The notes beneath the pieces are model-generated. The model was given only the letters and a program-made list of their open reading frames with translations, was not told the origin of the DNA and searched no databases. Below are positions 50,410-58,891 of a stretch of DNA of 64,000 nt, one piece after another. This stretch comes from Flavobacterium sp. HJ-32-4 (lineage in GTDB: Bacteria; Bacteroidota; Bacteroidia; Flavobacteriales; Flavobacteriaceae), in contig NZ_CP092832.1 of assembly GCF_022532105.1 (NCBI RefSeq), positions 2,385,001-2,449,000 of the forward strand. Direction: 5' to 3'. Position 1 is the stretch's first letter. Each line of letters starts with the position of its first letter. Position numbers and translations under genes: made by a program.

Positions 50410-53400
50410 CTATTTAAGGCTTCTTAAAAGCGCATTTTCATCTTCCCAAGACGCGTCATGCAAATATCCATCACGGAGATTCTTGAAAATTAACGAGACA
50501 TTAGAATAAGTGATTTTTGTCTTTTCAAAGAGTCCATTAAAATATTTTGCTCTATGACGTTCAATATCTCCCCCATCAAAAGCTCCTCTGCTAGTAAAAC
50601 CAAGATTATTTGAAATTTGCATCTCAAAACCTTGTTTCATTTCCTCACTATTGATTTCCTCCAATAACTCATATATTTCATCTGGATATCCTTTATCCTC
50701 AGAAATATTGATTGGGTATTTTGCTAGTAATTTTCCAATTGACCTATCTGCTGACTCAATTCTGAATTTCTCTTTAGCTAATTCTCTGACTTTTGAAACC
50801 CAATCATTTAGTTCTTTTTCATCTAAGCTACCATCATCTTTAAGTGAAGGAATGACGTTGAAGGATTCGAATAGAGGATACGTGAATTCAAAAATTAGTT
50901 TAGAGTTATCTTCCTTCTTGTTTTTTTCTAATTCTTCCTCACGTAATTTTTCATCGGTGGGTAAATATACTTGGCACAAAACCCCCATATACTCGTCAGG
51001 CTCTTTTGACATTAGCTTAAATAGATTTTTAGGTTGAGGGGAATGCGAGCCTCTAAAAACAAAGAAAAATTTCATTTCCACATTAGCTCCTCTTACCTCA
51101 TCGTAATCCTCTTTGGTATAAAGTAAATTTAGGATGCTTTCAAAACTATGATGATCGAAAGAAGCGTTATCATCGAAATCTTCAAATGATACATCCTCTA
51201 GCAGTTTTAATATTTCTTCCGAAGTAAAGTCGATTTTACGAATTAATCGAATATTCATTCCAAGAGTATTCAAATAAACAAACGGCTTCTTATAATGATT
51301 CAGCTTACTCAAAGCGAAACCTAATTCTTCCTTGTCATTCAAATATAAATATTGCTGTTGCGATCTCCAGTATAGAGTATCTATCTCAGACGATAAACCT
51401 TCAATATTTTTCCAAAGGTCAATCGTATTGTGAAGTGAAAGAAGAAATCTAACTATCCCCTCGTCAGAAAGGCCGGATGTCATGAGATCATTTAATATTC
51501 TAATTTGATCTCCCAATGAAGTTCGGTTTTCTGAAATGCGAATAAAAGGATTTACTAAACGAATGTGTTTAGGATTATCAGAGTCTACGAGCCTATAAAC
51601 CTTTATCCTGTTCTCATCTGATAATTCCATAAAAGCTAAGGTATTGCCGTATAGTTCCGGATGTTCAACCTGTGTTCCCAATTCTAAAATTCTGTCAATA
51701 CTGTACTGTTCAATGACATCCGTTACAAAGGCGATACGTTTTTCTCTATTTTCTTGTTCTCGTTTTTCATAGTTTTTTTCCGGCTCTCCGTCAATCGATA
51801 CAGGATTATGTTCTTCGAATAAATATTTACCGTTTAGAACTAAATCATCAACTTTAAATTTATTCGCAGTGAGTTCGATCTTTTGTAAAATTTCATTTGG
51901 CAATGCCCATTCTGCATCCGGATAACTTCGGTGATTTCCTATATCCTGCCGGAATTTTTGGAAAAAAGAGTTCTTTACTTCATCATCAAAACCTAGAGCG
52001 GATTCTATGATTTCTAAGGCTTCTGGGATTTTATCCCAGTCCATATCATCTAATAGATCAATTAGTTTAAGAAGCCTAGGTATATTCTCTCTCGAAAGCT
52101 CGATAACTTTATCAATACAGAACCTTCTCATAAAGTGAACTTCTCTATTCGAAACTCTGATTTGATGAATGTCACCAAATAAGCGCCATTTAGGTCTAGG
52201 TATGTGGAAAGCAGTATCAAGCCTACTATTAACCATACCTATCATTAATCCATAAATAAGATCAGGATATTTTTTCAGCAAGATTTCAAGTATTGCTTTA
52301 CGCTCTTCCGCGTTCGCATTTGTTTGTGGATACCAAATTCTAAAGATGCTTTTTAGGGAACTTAACGGAGTATTAGCAGTAGGGAGTTTTTCAGGAGCTA
52401 AAATGATCAAATCGCATAAACAGACACTAACCCGTTTTAGATATTCTGGCATCCACGCTATTGTGTCTAAACACCAAAGCAGAGGGGCAATATCGTTACT
52501 TGTACTTAGAAAACCATTTTCTTCCTCGTAAAATTCTTTAACGGATTGATCTTTAATTACTCTTTCTAAATTGTCCAAAAAGACACTAGGAGATGCTTCT
52601 GCCAAAGTCATCAAGTTTGTTGATAAACTTCTCCATACAGCCAAATCCTTTGTCAAAATTGAGCTTACTATGTTATCGGTATATAATTGGGGATTTGCAA
52701 TGCCAATACCGTATTTTGACCCTAAAATGGCAATAATTCCTAAGGTTTCGCAGAGCCCTTCCTTTAGACCGGATGTGTATTTAGGAGCTTTTTCAGGGGT
52801 TTGAATGAAGTTTCCTCTTTCTGATGGAGGAAGTGTATATTTAAATGCTATCTCTTGCAATACTTCGTCGCAAATTGATGCAAAATTATCTAAGTCTGCT
52901 TTCGACACATGTTTGGCCATAAACAACCATATATCGGTCGGGGAAACTAGTCTCCAAGTACCATTAAAATGATATACGGGAGCATCTTCTTTGAACAATA
53001 GTGATTTTAGAGTCTTTTCATATTCATCAAATGTCTTACCGCTTATTTTGGATAAAATTTCTCGGTCGCCAGCACTATTTTCGGAAAATCTATTTAATAA
53101 AAGTAATGGTATAACTTCCAAAACCGGAAGTGTTTCGAGCCATTTTGGCGGAGTGTTTTCAATTTCCAGAAATCTTCTGAGGACAGATATATTTCTACCT
53201 GTGTTTTTATTTAGAATTCGTGCTTGTTCAGAATCAATTCCCATCTTAAGCAAACCACCTTCGAAATCATCATTTGATACTATTGGTAAAACTATAGCTT
53301 CCGAAGTAATGTCATTAGAAAAACTTAAAGGGTAAATAAGTTTATGCCCTTTGTGCAGGGCTGCTGTTATATCGGTATTCTCTGCTCTAAAATTCACCAT

Positions 53401-54204
53401 TATTATGATTGGAATAGTAGCATCAATCAGACGGTTAAATGCGTCGCGATTGTCAACAATTACCATTTTAGAAGACAATGAAATCTTCTCATCTTCGTCC
53501 AACTGTTCTATAATAGCTAATGGAAATATCAGAGATTCGTCTTTTGTTACAGATTTGATGTAACAGACTCCAATCTCATTTCTAATAAAATTTTTTACTT
53601 TTTCAATTTCCGGACTTCTGCTTTGTCCAGCAATTAGTTGAGTAGCGATTTTATAGGTTTTGTTATCGCTCCAACGTTTCCAATATTCTTCGATAGAGTA
53701 AATGCCAAAAGAAGGCTTGCCAAGTTTTTCGGCTAACCAGAGTTCTACCGATGGGGCAAGTTCTAACCAATGATCTATGTCGATAGCATCATAATATCGT
53801 ACTTCTTTCCAAACAGCTTCTCCATTTTTTTCTACCACCCATTTTCTTTTGTCCCGGTATTTTTTTGCACTTATGTTTATATAAGTTGTTTGTTCGGGAA
53901 TTTTATCTAGTGGATCAAGTTTTCTTTTGTTATAATCCTCATCGGCTTTCGCCCCTTTCTTATTAGAACTTCCAAATTCCCAAACGCTTTCTCCTTCAGG
54001 GACGTACGTGTTTTGAGTTTCGCAGCTTAATTCTCCATCATAACCGCCTGTGCGCACATCTTCGCCATAAGGAAAGTGGATGTATTTTATAAACTTGTTA
54101 TCAATAGTAGCTACTATTAGCTTTCTAATGAGATGAGGTAAGTGATATTCACAATCGACCGTTGCCGCCCAGTTATTTATATCTGTTGTGTTTAGAAATC
54201 TCAT
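50410..54204 (-). CDS. Very large island protein of unknown function, candidate anti-phage protein
   Basis: A 1,264-residue protein with no signal peptide and no clear membrane helices. The N-terminal ~180 residues (FPYGEDVRTGGYDGELSCE, SVWEFGSSNKKGAKADEDY, TYINISAKKY, then VRYYDAIDIDHWLELAP) resemble a restriction-endonuclease-like domain seen in long island proteins of many bacteria, where GxDG, WE-G and a following Lys could be the PD-(D/E)xK-like set (inference). A central region (~195-350) ends NTGRNISVLRRFLE, reminiscent of STAND or AAA-like modules, but no intact Walker A was found. The rest is helical, possibly repeats. A+T-rich and surrounded by degraded genes. Confidence 0.75.
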   Translation of the reverse strand: MRFLNTTDINNWAATVDCEYHLPHLIRKLIVATIDNKFIKYIHFPYGEDVRTGGYDGELSCETQNTYVPEGESVWEFGSSNKKGAKADEDYNKRKLDPLDKIPEQTTYINISAKKYRDKRKWVVEKNGEAVWKEVRYYDAIDIDHWLELAPSVELWLAEKLGKPSFGIYSIEEYWKRWSDNKTYKIATQLIAGQSRSPEIEKVKNFIRNEIGVCYIKSVTKDESLIFPLAIIEQLDEDEKISLSSKMVIVDNRDAFNRLIDATIPIIIMVNFRAENTDITAALHKGHKLIYPLSFSNDITSEAIVLPIVSNDDFEGGLLKMGIDSEQARILNKNTGRNISVLRRFLEIENTPPKWLETLPVLEVIPLLLLNRFSENSAGDREILSKISGKTFDEYEKTLKSLLFKEDAPVYHFNGTWRLVSPTDIWLFMAKHVSKADLDNFASICDEVLQEIAFKYTLPPSERGNFIQTPEKAPKYTSGLKEGLCETLGIIAILGSKYGIGIANPQLYTDNIVSSILTKDLAVWRSLSTNLMTLAEASPSVFLDNLERVIKDQSVKEFYEEENGFLSTSNDIAPLLWCLDTIAWMPEYLKRVSVCLCDLIILAPEKLPTANTPLSSLKSIFRIWYPQTNANAEERKAILEILLKKYPDLIYGLMIGMVNSRLDTAFHIPRPKWRLFGDIHQIRVSNREVHFMRRFCIDKVIELSRENIPRLLKLIDLLDDMDWDKIPEALEIIESALGFDDEVKNSFFQKFRQDIGNHRSYPDAEWALPNEILQKIELTANKFKVDDLVLNGKYLFEEHNPVSIDGEPEKNYEKREQENREKRIAFVTDVIEQYSIDRILELGTQVEHPELYGNTLAFMELSDENRIKVYRLVDSDNPKHIRLVNPFIRISENRTSLGDQIRILNDLMTSGLSDEGIVRFLLSLHNTIDLWKNIEGLSSEIDTLYWRSQQQYLYLNDKEELGFALSKLNHYKKPFVYLNTLGMNIRLIRKIDFTSEEILKLLEDVSFEDFDDNASFDHHSFESILNLLYTKEDYDEVRGANVEMKFFFVFRGSHSPQPKNLFKLMSKEPDEYMGVLCQVYLPTDEKLREEELEKNKKEDNSKLIFEFTYPLFESFNVIPSLKDDGSLDEKELNDWVSKVRELAKEKFRIESADRSIGKLLAKYPINISEDKGYPDEIYELLEEINSEEMKQGFEMQISNNLGFTSRGAFDGGDIERHRAKYFNGLFEKTKITYSNVSLIFKNLRDGYLHDASWEDENALLRSLK

Positions 54205-54239
54205 AAAATCAATGTTCAGTCAAAATGGATCAGAAGAAT

Positions 54240-54635
54240 CTAATTCGGGTAAATTGGTATGTCTCTTCTAGTAAAACGCTCTCCATTACCTTTTGTGTAA
54301 CCTTCTCTATTAAGGATACGGGCAATTTTTGCCCGTTTAAGTTTGCCATTATTCCTGACATGAAATCTCATTAGTTCTTTCATACGCACGCTTGAAGGAT
54401 CAGGCAAATCGGCAGGCGGAACATACGCTTCGGCTTCATCCCCATAATCAATGGTATCGGTTTCCTCAACATCAAAAGTATCTACTGGCTTAAAATCAGG
54501 ATTATCTTCGTATTGAGTAGGTTCAACAACAACGGATTCCTCCTGTGTTTGCGCATTGTTTTCGGCTCGTTGAACACAAGAGAAGTATAAAACTGATATT
54601 GCTAAAAAGCCGACATTTTTAAAGCATGATTTCAT
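54240..54635 (-). CDS. Lipoprotein with a recombinase-like C-terminal helix-turn segment
   Basis: A 131-residue lipoprotein: MKSCFKNVGFLAISVLYFSC gives a lipobox cysteine at residue 20, then an acidic linker (PTQYEDNPDFKPVDTFDVEE). The last ~40 residues (KLKRAKIARILNREGYTKGN and GERFTRRDI) resemble the IA-x-x-LN-x-EG-x-x-x-x-G-x-x-F motif in Recombinase-domain proteins. That combination with an envelope anchor is odd and may be coincidence or a degraded fusion. Function unknown. Its start overlaps the next gene's stop by 4 bases. Confidence 0.6.
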   Translation of the reverse strand: MKSCFKNVGFLAISVLYFSCVQRAENNAQTQEESVVVEPTQYEDNPDFKPVDTFDVEETDTIDYGDEAEAYVPPADLPDPSSVRMKELMRFHVRNNGKLKRAKIARILNREGYTKGNGERFTRRDIPIYPN

Positions 54636-55417
54636 TTTTCGTTAATACAGATTATTTTTTGTTTTTTATCGAATCCTATTTGATATTCCCTATTTGTAAA
54701 AATTTGATAATTGCAGCCGTTTTCATATTTTATGAAGCCATAATTTTGGTTATTACTTCTTTGTTGCCAAAGAGAATAGGTTATTCCCTTTCCGTGTGGA
54801 ATCAGCAATTCAGTCCATTTTTCACCATCTGTACTTACCGTAATGACGACATCTTGTGTGGTTACGTTTTTGATTGCCACTTCTCCATTATATCTTTTGA
54901 CAGGTTTGGGTAAATTATTGAAAGCACTTTGAGAATTGGAAGTAATTCTATCCCATTTGACAATGTTTAGCTTATCATATGCTTCAAAAGTAGATAATGC
55001 ACTTGTAAAAAGATTCATTGCTCCTGTAGTGAATTTAATAAAACTTCTAAATGCTCCTTTTTCAGCAAAAAGTTCTGTAACTGTATCAGCAAAAGAAAAT
55101 ACTTGAGAACCCAGATTAACGCATGTAGTCAGAAAATCTACACCAGCAGCGATTTTATCACATATTTCCGAATTGTCTGACCCGACAGCCACAAGACATA
55201 TTTCTTTAGCAACAGTAGGTAATGCATTAGTAGCAATTCCTACTACGAGTGAAAGAAGAGGATTGCCATTTGCATCATAATGTTTGATTACAATATATTG
55301 GTCAGATGAATAGACAAGCTCTCCTTCAATAGTCTGACTACCAAATTGAAATGTTTTAGCGTTGGCAGGTATGGAAATAGCCAGGGCTAATAGGATTAGG
55401 AGTAATATCTTTTTCAT
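54632..55417 (-). CDS. Exported protein of unknown function
   Basis: A 261-residue protein with a signal peptide (MKKILLLILLALAISIPANA). The mature part includes a hydrophobic segment around LLSLVVGIATNALPTVAKE and later Cys, then a beta-rich C-terminal half (VAIKNVTTQDVVITVSTDGE). Unknown family. It overlaps the frameshifted membrane-protein gene by 62 bases at its start and the lipoprotein gene by 4 bases at its end, so all three are probably one A+T-rich transcript in the island. Confidence 0.65.
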   Translation of the reverse strand: MKKILLLILLALAISIPANAKTFQFGSQTIEGELVYSSDQYIVIKHYDANGNPLLSLVVGIATNALPTVAKEICLVAVGSDNSEICDKIAAGVDFLTTCVNLGSQVFSFADTVTELFAEKGAFRSFIKFTTGAMNLFTSALSTFEAYDKLNIVKWDRITSNSQSAFNNLPKPVKRYNGEVAIKNVTTQDVVITVSTDGEKWTELLIPHGKGITYSLWQQRSNNQNYGFIKYENGCNYQIFTNREYQIGFDKKQKIICINEK

Positions 55418-55768
55418 ATTCTCTCAGTTTTTTAGTTAAAAATATTGGCTTTAATACAAGCCTAGCTGGAGGACCATATTCAATTGAAATTTCTTCACAA
55501 TCACGAAAAATAGCCACAATTAGCGAAATACCTATTGAAACCGCAACTATCATAAGTGCAATGTCTAAGCCCGTGTATGCTGCCGCTGCCATAAATGATA
55601 TACCCCCGGATATAGGGCCAAGAACTATAAGTACACCTAGTGCCACGGGCCCTAACAGTGCAATTTTTTTGTATTGCGTACGTTGGTAGCTAATTCCCCC
55701 TCTATTATAATTTCGGCGGCTTTATCATCCTTCGCTCTTTTCAGTTCTTCTTTTGTTCTTACAAGCAT
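55356..55768 (-). CDS. Small two-helix membrane protein read through a -1 frameshift
   Basis: The ATG at 55766-55768 opens a frame MLVRTKEELKRAKDDKAAE... that ends after 38 residues at TAG 55652-55654. Immediately before, the run A7 (55664-55670) allows a -1 slip into the frame that continues IALLGPVALGVLIVLGP with two hydrophobic helices and ends HTCQR at 55356. Joined, the ~136-residue product (VRTKEELK, EIIIEGELA-K-, then helices) resembles a known small membrane protein family of similar order. Either programmed frameshifting or an indel in a homopolymer. The extended frame from GTG at 55646 alone would lack the N-terminal part. Confidence 0.6.
55613..55670 (-). promoter_or_regulatory. 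Candidate -1 frameshift signal: A AAA AAA plus stem-loop
   Basis: Read on the minus strand, the slippery heptamer (55664-55670) is in zero-frame register ACA-AAA-AAA-TTG. A spacer of nine bases leads to TAGGGCC (55648-55654), which pairs with GGCCCTA (55613-55619) to give a 7-bp stem with a 28-base loop. The zero-frame stop lies at the base of that stem. Confidence 0.5.
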
Positions 55769-56037
55769 AAGTTAAGGAAACATACGGAATTATCTAATCT
55801 TAACTGGAGAATAAGTATGTTTCAATCAGAATTTACGTCATTATTGGAACTTAAAATTCTTATACTAAATTAATCAAAAAGAGTGTGCCCTATTAAAAAT
55901 CAAAAGGCTTTTCGATTAAAAGTTATGTTTTCCAGATAAGTAACGTTTTGGGGATACTATTCTTTATTTTAGATGTATTTCGAAGGTGCTTTTTGAATGG
56001 GTTGGACTTGAAAACTTAAATCGTATTCTAATAGATG
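55769..56037. other. A+T-rich gap in the island
   Basis: No gene recognised. A hairpin AATCAAAAG/CTTTTCGATT lies near 55895-55916; no run of T places it as a clear terminator. Confidence 0.4.
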
Positions 56038-56411
56038 TTATTCATTTAGTATTTCAATTATAGTACATTCTAAATCTACCTTAGCTCGTACCACATTTAA
56101 TACAAGTCACCCATAAGCATTCTTTCTTCTAAACTTCATAACAACGACTGCATAATCAAGAAACAATTTATATAACGTTTGGACCTGCTCAAAGCTGTCG
56201 GGATCGTTCATATTTTCTTTCACCATTTTATCAATTCCCGGTGTGAGCCATCCCAGCCGCTTAAACAATTTTCCTCAAATTCCTTTTCACGTTTATCGTA
56301 TTCTTGCTGTTGCTTTTTAACCATTGCCTCGGCTTCTTTATTCAATTTCTGATTTTGTACAATATCTGAGTTGAGGTAGGTCAGGTAATCCGGAACTTTG
56401 CTGTTTTTCAT
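56038..56411 (-). pseudogene. Decayed gene of the MNDPDS-type conserved C-terminal domain family
   Basis: The first 63 codons (MKNSKVPDYLTYLNSD, coiled-coil KKQQQEYDKREKEFEE, then LSGWDGSHRELIKW and a stop at 56220) continue in a shifted frame as KMVKENMNDPDSFEQVQTLY, then AVVVMKFRRKNAYG, a TGA at 56107-56109, and LVLNVVRAKVDLECTIIEIL to a TAA at 56038. The combined product is the known WDGSH-...-MNDPDS-...-GKN-FGG-...-VDL domain. One frameshift and one nonsense codon show decay. Confidence 0.7.
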
Positions 56412-56570
56412 ATCTGATCTTTCCAGCCTTCGAGTAGGTGAATGCTGAACTATTAGAATTCACAAATTATTTATTATCGACATCGTATATGAGCATATAG
56501 TCGTTAATGATCCTTTTCAGGATCTTCTTATTGCTTTTATTTGCATTTCAGTTTCCCTTGGTCCCATAGT
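56412..56570. other. Gap between the decayed gene and mnmE
   Basis: The minus strand contains a weak start MGPRETEMQIK that would join, by a -1 slip, to SNKKILKRIINDYMLIYDV; too short and uncertain to call as a gene. No terminator was seen for mnmE. Confidence 0.25.
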
Positions 56571-57965
56571 TTACTTCCCAATACAAAAATTCGCAAAAAT
56601 ATTCCCCAACAATTCATCATTCGTCACTTCACCCGTGATCAGGCCGAAATGATACAACGCATCGCGGATGTCGATGGCAAGTAAGTCGCCCGTAAGGCCG
56701 CCAGCCATACCAAAACGCACTTTTTCAATTGCCGTAAGCGCGTGCAGCAACGCATCGTAATGCCGCGCATTCGTAACGATGGTTTCGTTGTTGCGAAGGG
56801 CGCCCGTCTGCACAAACGCCGTCAGTTGTTGTTTCAGGGTGTCGACGCCGGCTTTGTCTTTGGCGGAAAGGAGCAGGAGTTCCGGCAGTTCGGTAACGAG
56901 TAAGGCTTTTTGGCCCTCGTTGAGGCGGTCGGCCTTGTTGCCCACTACGACTAAGGTTTTCTGCGGGTAGCGTTCACGCACCATGGCGATTTCGGTGCGT
57001 ACCTCCGCACGTCGCGTCGCGTCAGTCAGCTGCGAACTATCCACAAGGTACAATACCACTTCGGCCTGCGCCATTTTTTCAAATGTCCGCTGGATGCCGA
57101 TGTGTTCCACCACGTCTTTCGTTTCGCGGATGCCGGCCGTATCGATGAAGCGGAATGCAATGCCGTCAATCACCAGCTCGTCTTCGATGGTGTCGCGTGT
57201 CGTACCGGCGATATCCGAGACGATGGCACGTTCTTCGTTCAACAGGGCATTCAGTAAGGTCGACTTCCCCACGTTGGGTTCACCGACAATCGCCACCGGA
57301 ATGCCGTTTTTCAATACATTCCCCACCGCAAATGAATCGGCGAGGCGCTTCAATACCATTGACGTCCGGTTCAACAACTGTTCAAACTGGCTGCGGTCGG
57401 CAAATTCCACATCTTCTTCCGAAAAGTCGAGTTCCAACTCAATCAACGAAGCGAAATTGAGCAACTCCTGTCGTAACAATTGCAGCTCATTACTGAAGCC
57501 GCCGCGCATCTGCTGCATGGCAATCTTATGGGCCGCTTCACTGTCGGATTGGATCAGGTCGGCGACTGCTTCTGCCTGCGACAGGTCCATTTTGCCGTTC
57601 AGGAAGGCCCGCAGGGTAAACTCACCCGGTTCGGCCGTACGACAGCCTTCCCGCACCAACAATTGCAGGATCTGTTGTTGGATGTACACCGATCCGTGGC
57701 AGGAAATCTCAATCGTATTTTCGCCGGTATAGGAGTGTGGACCGTGAAACACTGATACCAGCACTTCATCCAAAATCCGATCGCCGTCTACCAGGTGCCC
57801 GAGATGCAGGGTGTGGGTTTTCTGTGCCCGAAGGTCTTTTCCCTTCGCCGACCGGAAATGCGGTGCCACGCGGTCGATCGCATCCGGTCCTGAAACGCGA
57901 ATAATGGCAATCGCGCCGGCTCCGGATGGGGTAGCAAGCGCTACGATAGTGTCATGTGGCAGCAT
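56571..57965 (-). CDS. mnmE: tRNA modification GTPase MnmE
   Basis: With MnmG it installs the carboxymethylaminomethyl group at U34 of tRNAs. The 464 residues comprise the N-terminal folate-binding domain (DTIVALATPSGAGAIAIIRVSG), the helical domain, and the GTPase insert with P-loop GEPNVGKSTLLNAL, DxxG in DTAGIRETKDVVE and NKAD. The C-terminus is FCIGK, the Cys-containing end conserved in MnmE. The MnmD that completes this modification is encoded at 13.9-14.6 kb. A promoter box ends four bases before the ATG. Confidence 0.97.
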   Translation of the reverse strand: MLPHDTIVALATPSGAGAIAIIRVSGPDAIDRVAPHFRSAKGKDLRAQKTHTLHLGHLVDGDRILDEVLVSVFHGPHSYTGENTIEISCHGSVYIQQQILQLLVREGCRTAEPGEFTLRAFLNGKMDLSQAEAVADLIQSDSEAAHKIAMQQMRGGFSNELQLLRQELLNFASLIELELDFSEEDVEFADRSQFEQLLNRTSMVLKRLADSFAVGNVLKNGIPVAIVGEPNVGKSTLLNALLNEERAIVSDIAGTTRDTIEDELVIDGIAFRFIDTAGIRETKDVVEHIGIQRTFEKMAQAEVVLYLVDSSQLTDATRRAEVRTEIAMVRERYPQKTLVVVGNKADRLNEGQKALLVTELPELLLLSAKDKAGVDTLKQQLTAFVQTGALRNNETIVTNARHYDALLHALTAIEKVRFGMAGGLTGDLLAIDIRDALYHFGLITGEVTNDELLGNIFANFCIGK

Positions 57966-57969
57966 CCTG

Positions 57970-57977
57970 CAAAAATA
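57970..57977 (-). promoter_or_regulatory. mnmE promoter box TATTTTTG, four bases before the ATG
   Basis: CAAAAATA on the plus strand reads TATTTTTG on the minus strand; mnmE ATG is at 57963-57965. The arrangement is nearly identical to guaA and pyrE and implies a leaderless or near-leaderless mRNA. Confidence 0.6.
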
Positions 57978-58064
57978 CGGAAAAGCGGTGGGTTAAAAAA
58001 TGACAAACGACAAAGGTAGCCCCCGGCGGAATGCGTACCTTAGAGTATTCCCAATAGTCCCATC

Positions 58065-58889
58065 ATGAAAAAAATCCTGTTTCCCACCGATTTCTCGAAC
58101 GCCTCCCTCAATGCCTTCGCCTACGCACTCGATTTGGCGGATGCAAACGGTTCTGAGATTATTACACTGCATGTCTACCAGTTACCGGTACTCGACTACG
58201 ATGGGGTGCCGCCGTATTTGCTGGAAACCTATGATGTTTTTGAACTCGGCAGTTTCGAGAACTTCCGCGACCAGGTGCCGGCCTTACGCGATGTAGCGGC
58301 GGCCCGCCAGAAACAGCACGTGCCCGTCCGTAATGTATTGCTGGAAGGCGATTTGGTCACCGCTATCACCGATCTGGTCAAGGAAGAAAGCATCGACCTC
58401 GTCGTCATGGGCACCAAAGGCGCATCAGGACTGGAAGAAATTTTCCTCGGTACGACCACGGCCCGTGTTATGGCAGCAGTGGACATCGCGGTGATCGCCA
58501 TTCCGGAAGCGGCGGCCTATAAACCTATCAGTAAGATTGGCTTTGCCACGGAACTCCATGACGACGACCGGCGCAGGCTCGAACGCGTCATTACCATCGC
58601 GCAATCGCTTGGTGCCACCGTCGAATGCCTGCATGTGCAAACGCCACAGTCAATTGTCAGTGATGTGTTAGTGGCCGATTGGGAACTGGTTTTCCAGGGG
58701 CGCGCCTCGTTTACTTTGGTAGGGGAGGAGGATGTCGAACAGGCGATTCTCGATTTCTGTTCGACACATGCTATCGATATGATGGCGATGGTGCAACACA
58801 AACGCGGTTTCTTCGAAGGATTGTTCCACCGCAGCCGCACCAAACAATTGGCGTACCACAGCGACGTCCCGCTACTGGCGCTTAAATAA
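58065..58889 (+). CDS. Two-domain universal stress protein
   Basis: A 274-residue cytoplasmic protein with tandem UspA-like domains. The first (1-~145) has KKILFPTDFSNASLNAFAYALDLA and the nucleotide-binding end VVMGTKGASGLEEIFLGTTT (GxxGx9GT). The second (~150-274) is more degenerate (ISKIGFATELHDDDRRRLERV) and lacks a clear ATP motif. Probably ATP-binding stress response; the target is unknown. Convergent with the propeller gene, two bases between stops. Confidence 0.93.
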   Translation: MKKILFPTDFSNASLNAFAYALDLADANGSEIITLHVYQLPVLDYDGVPPYLLETYDVFELGSFENFRDQVPALRDVAAARQKQHVPVRNVLLEGDLVTAITDLVKEESIDLVVMGTKGASGLEEIFLGTTTARVMAAVDIAVIAIPEAAAYKPISKIGFATELHDDDRRRLERVITIAQSLGATVECLHVQTPQSIVSDVLVADWELVFQGRASFTLVGEEDVEQAILDFCSTHAIDMMAMVQHKRGFFEGLFHRSRTKQLAYHSDVPLLALK

Positions 58890-58891
58890 AA

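Noticed and set aside
56467..56567. A small gene upstream of the decayed gene in the mnmE gap
   Set aside because: It requires a -1 slip, is ~33 residues long and I know of no matching family.
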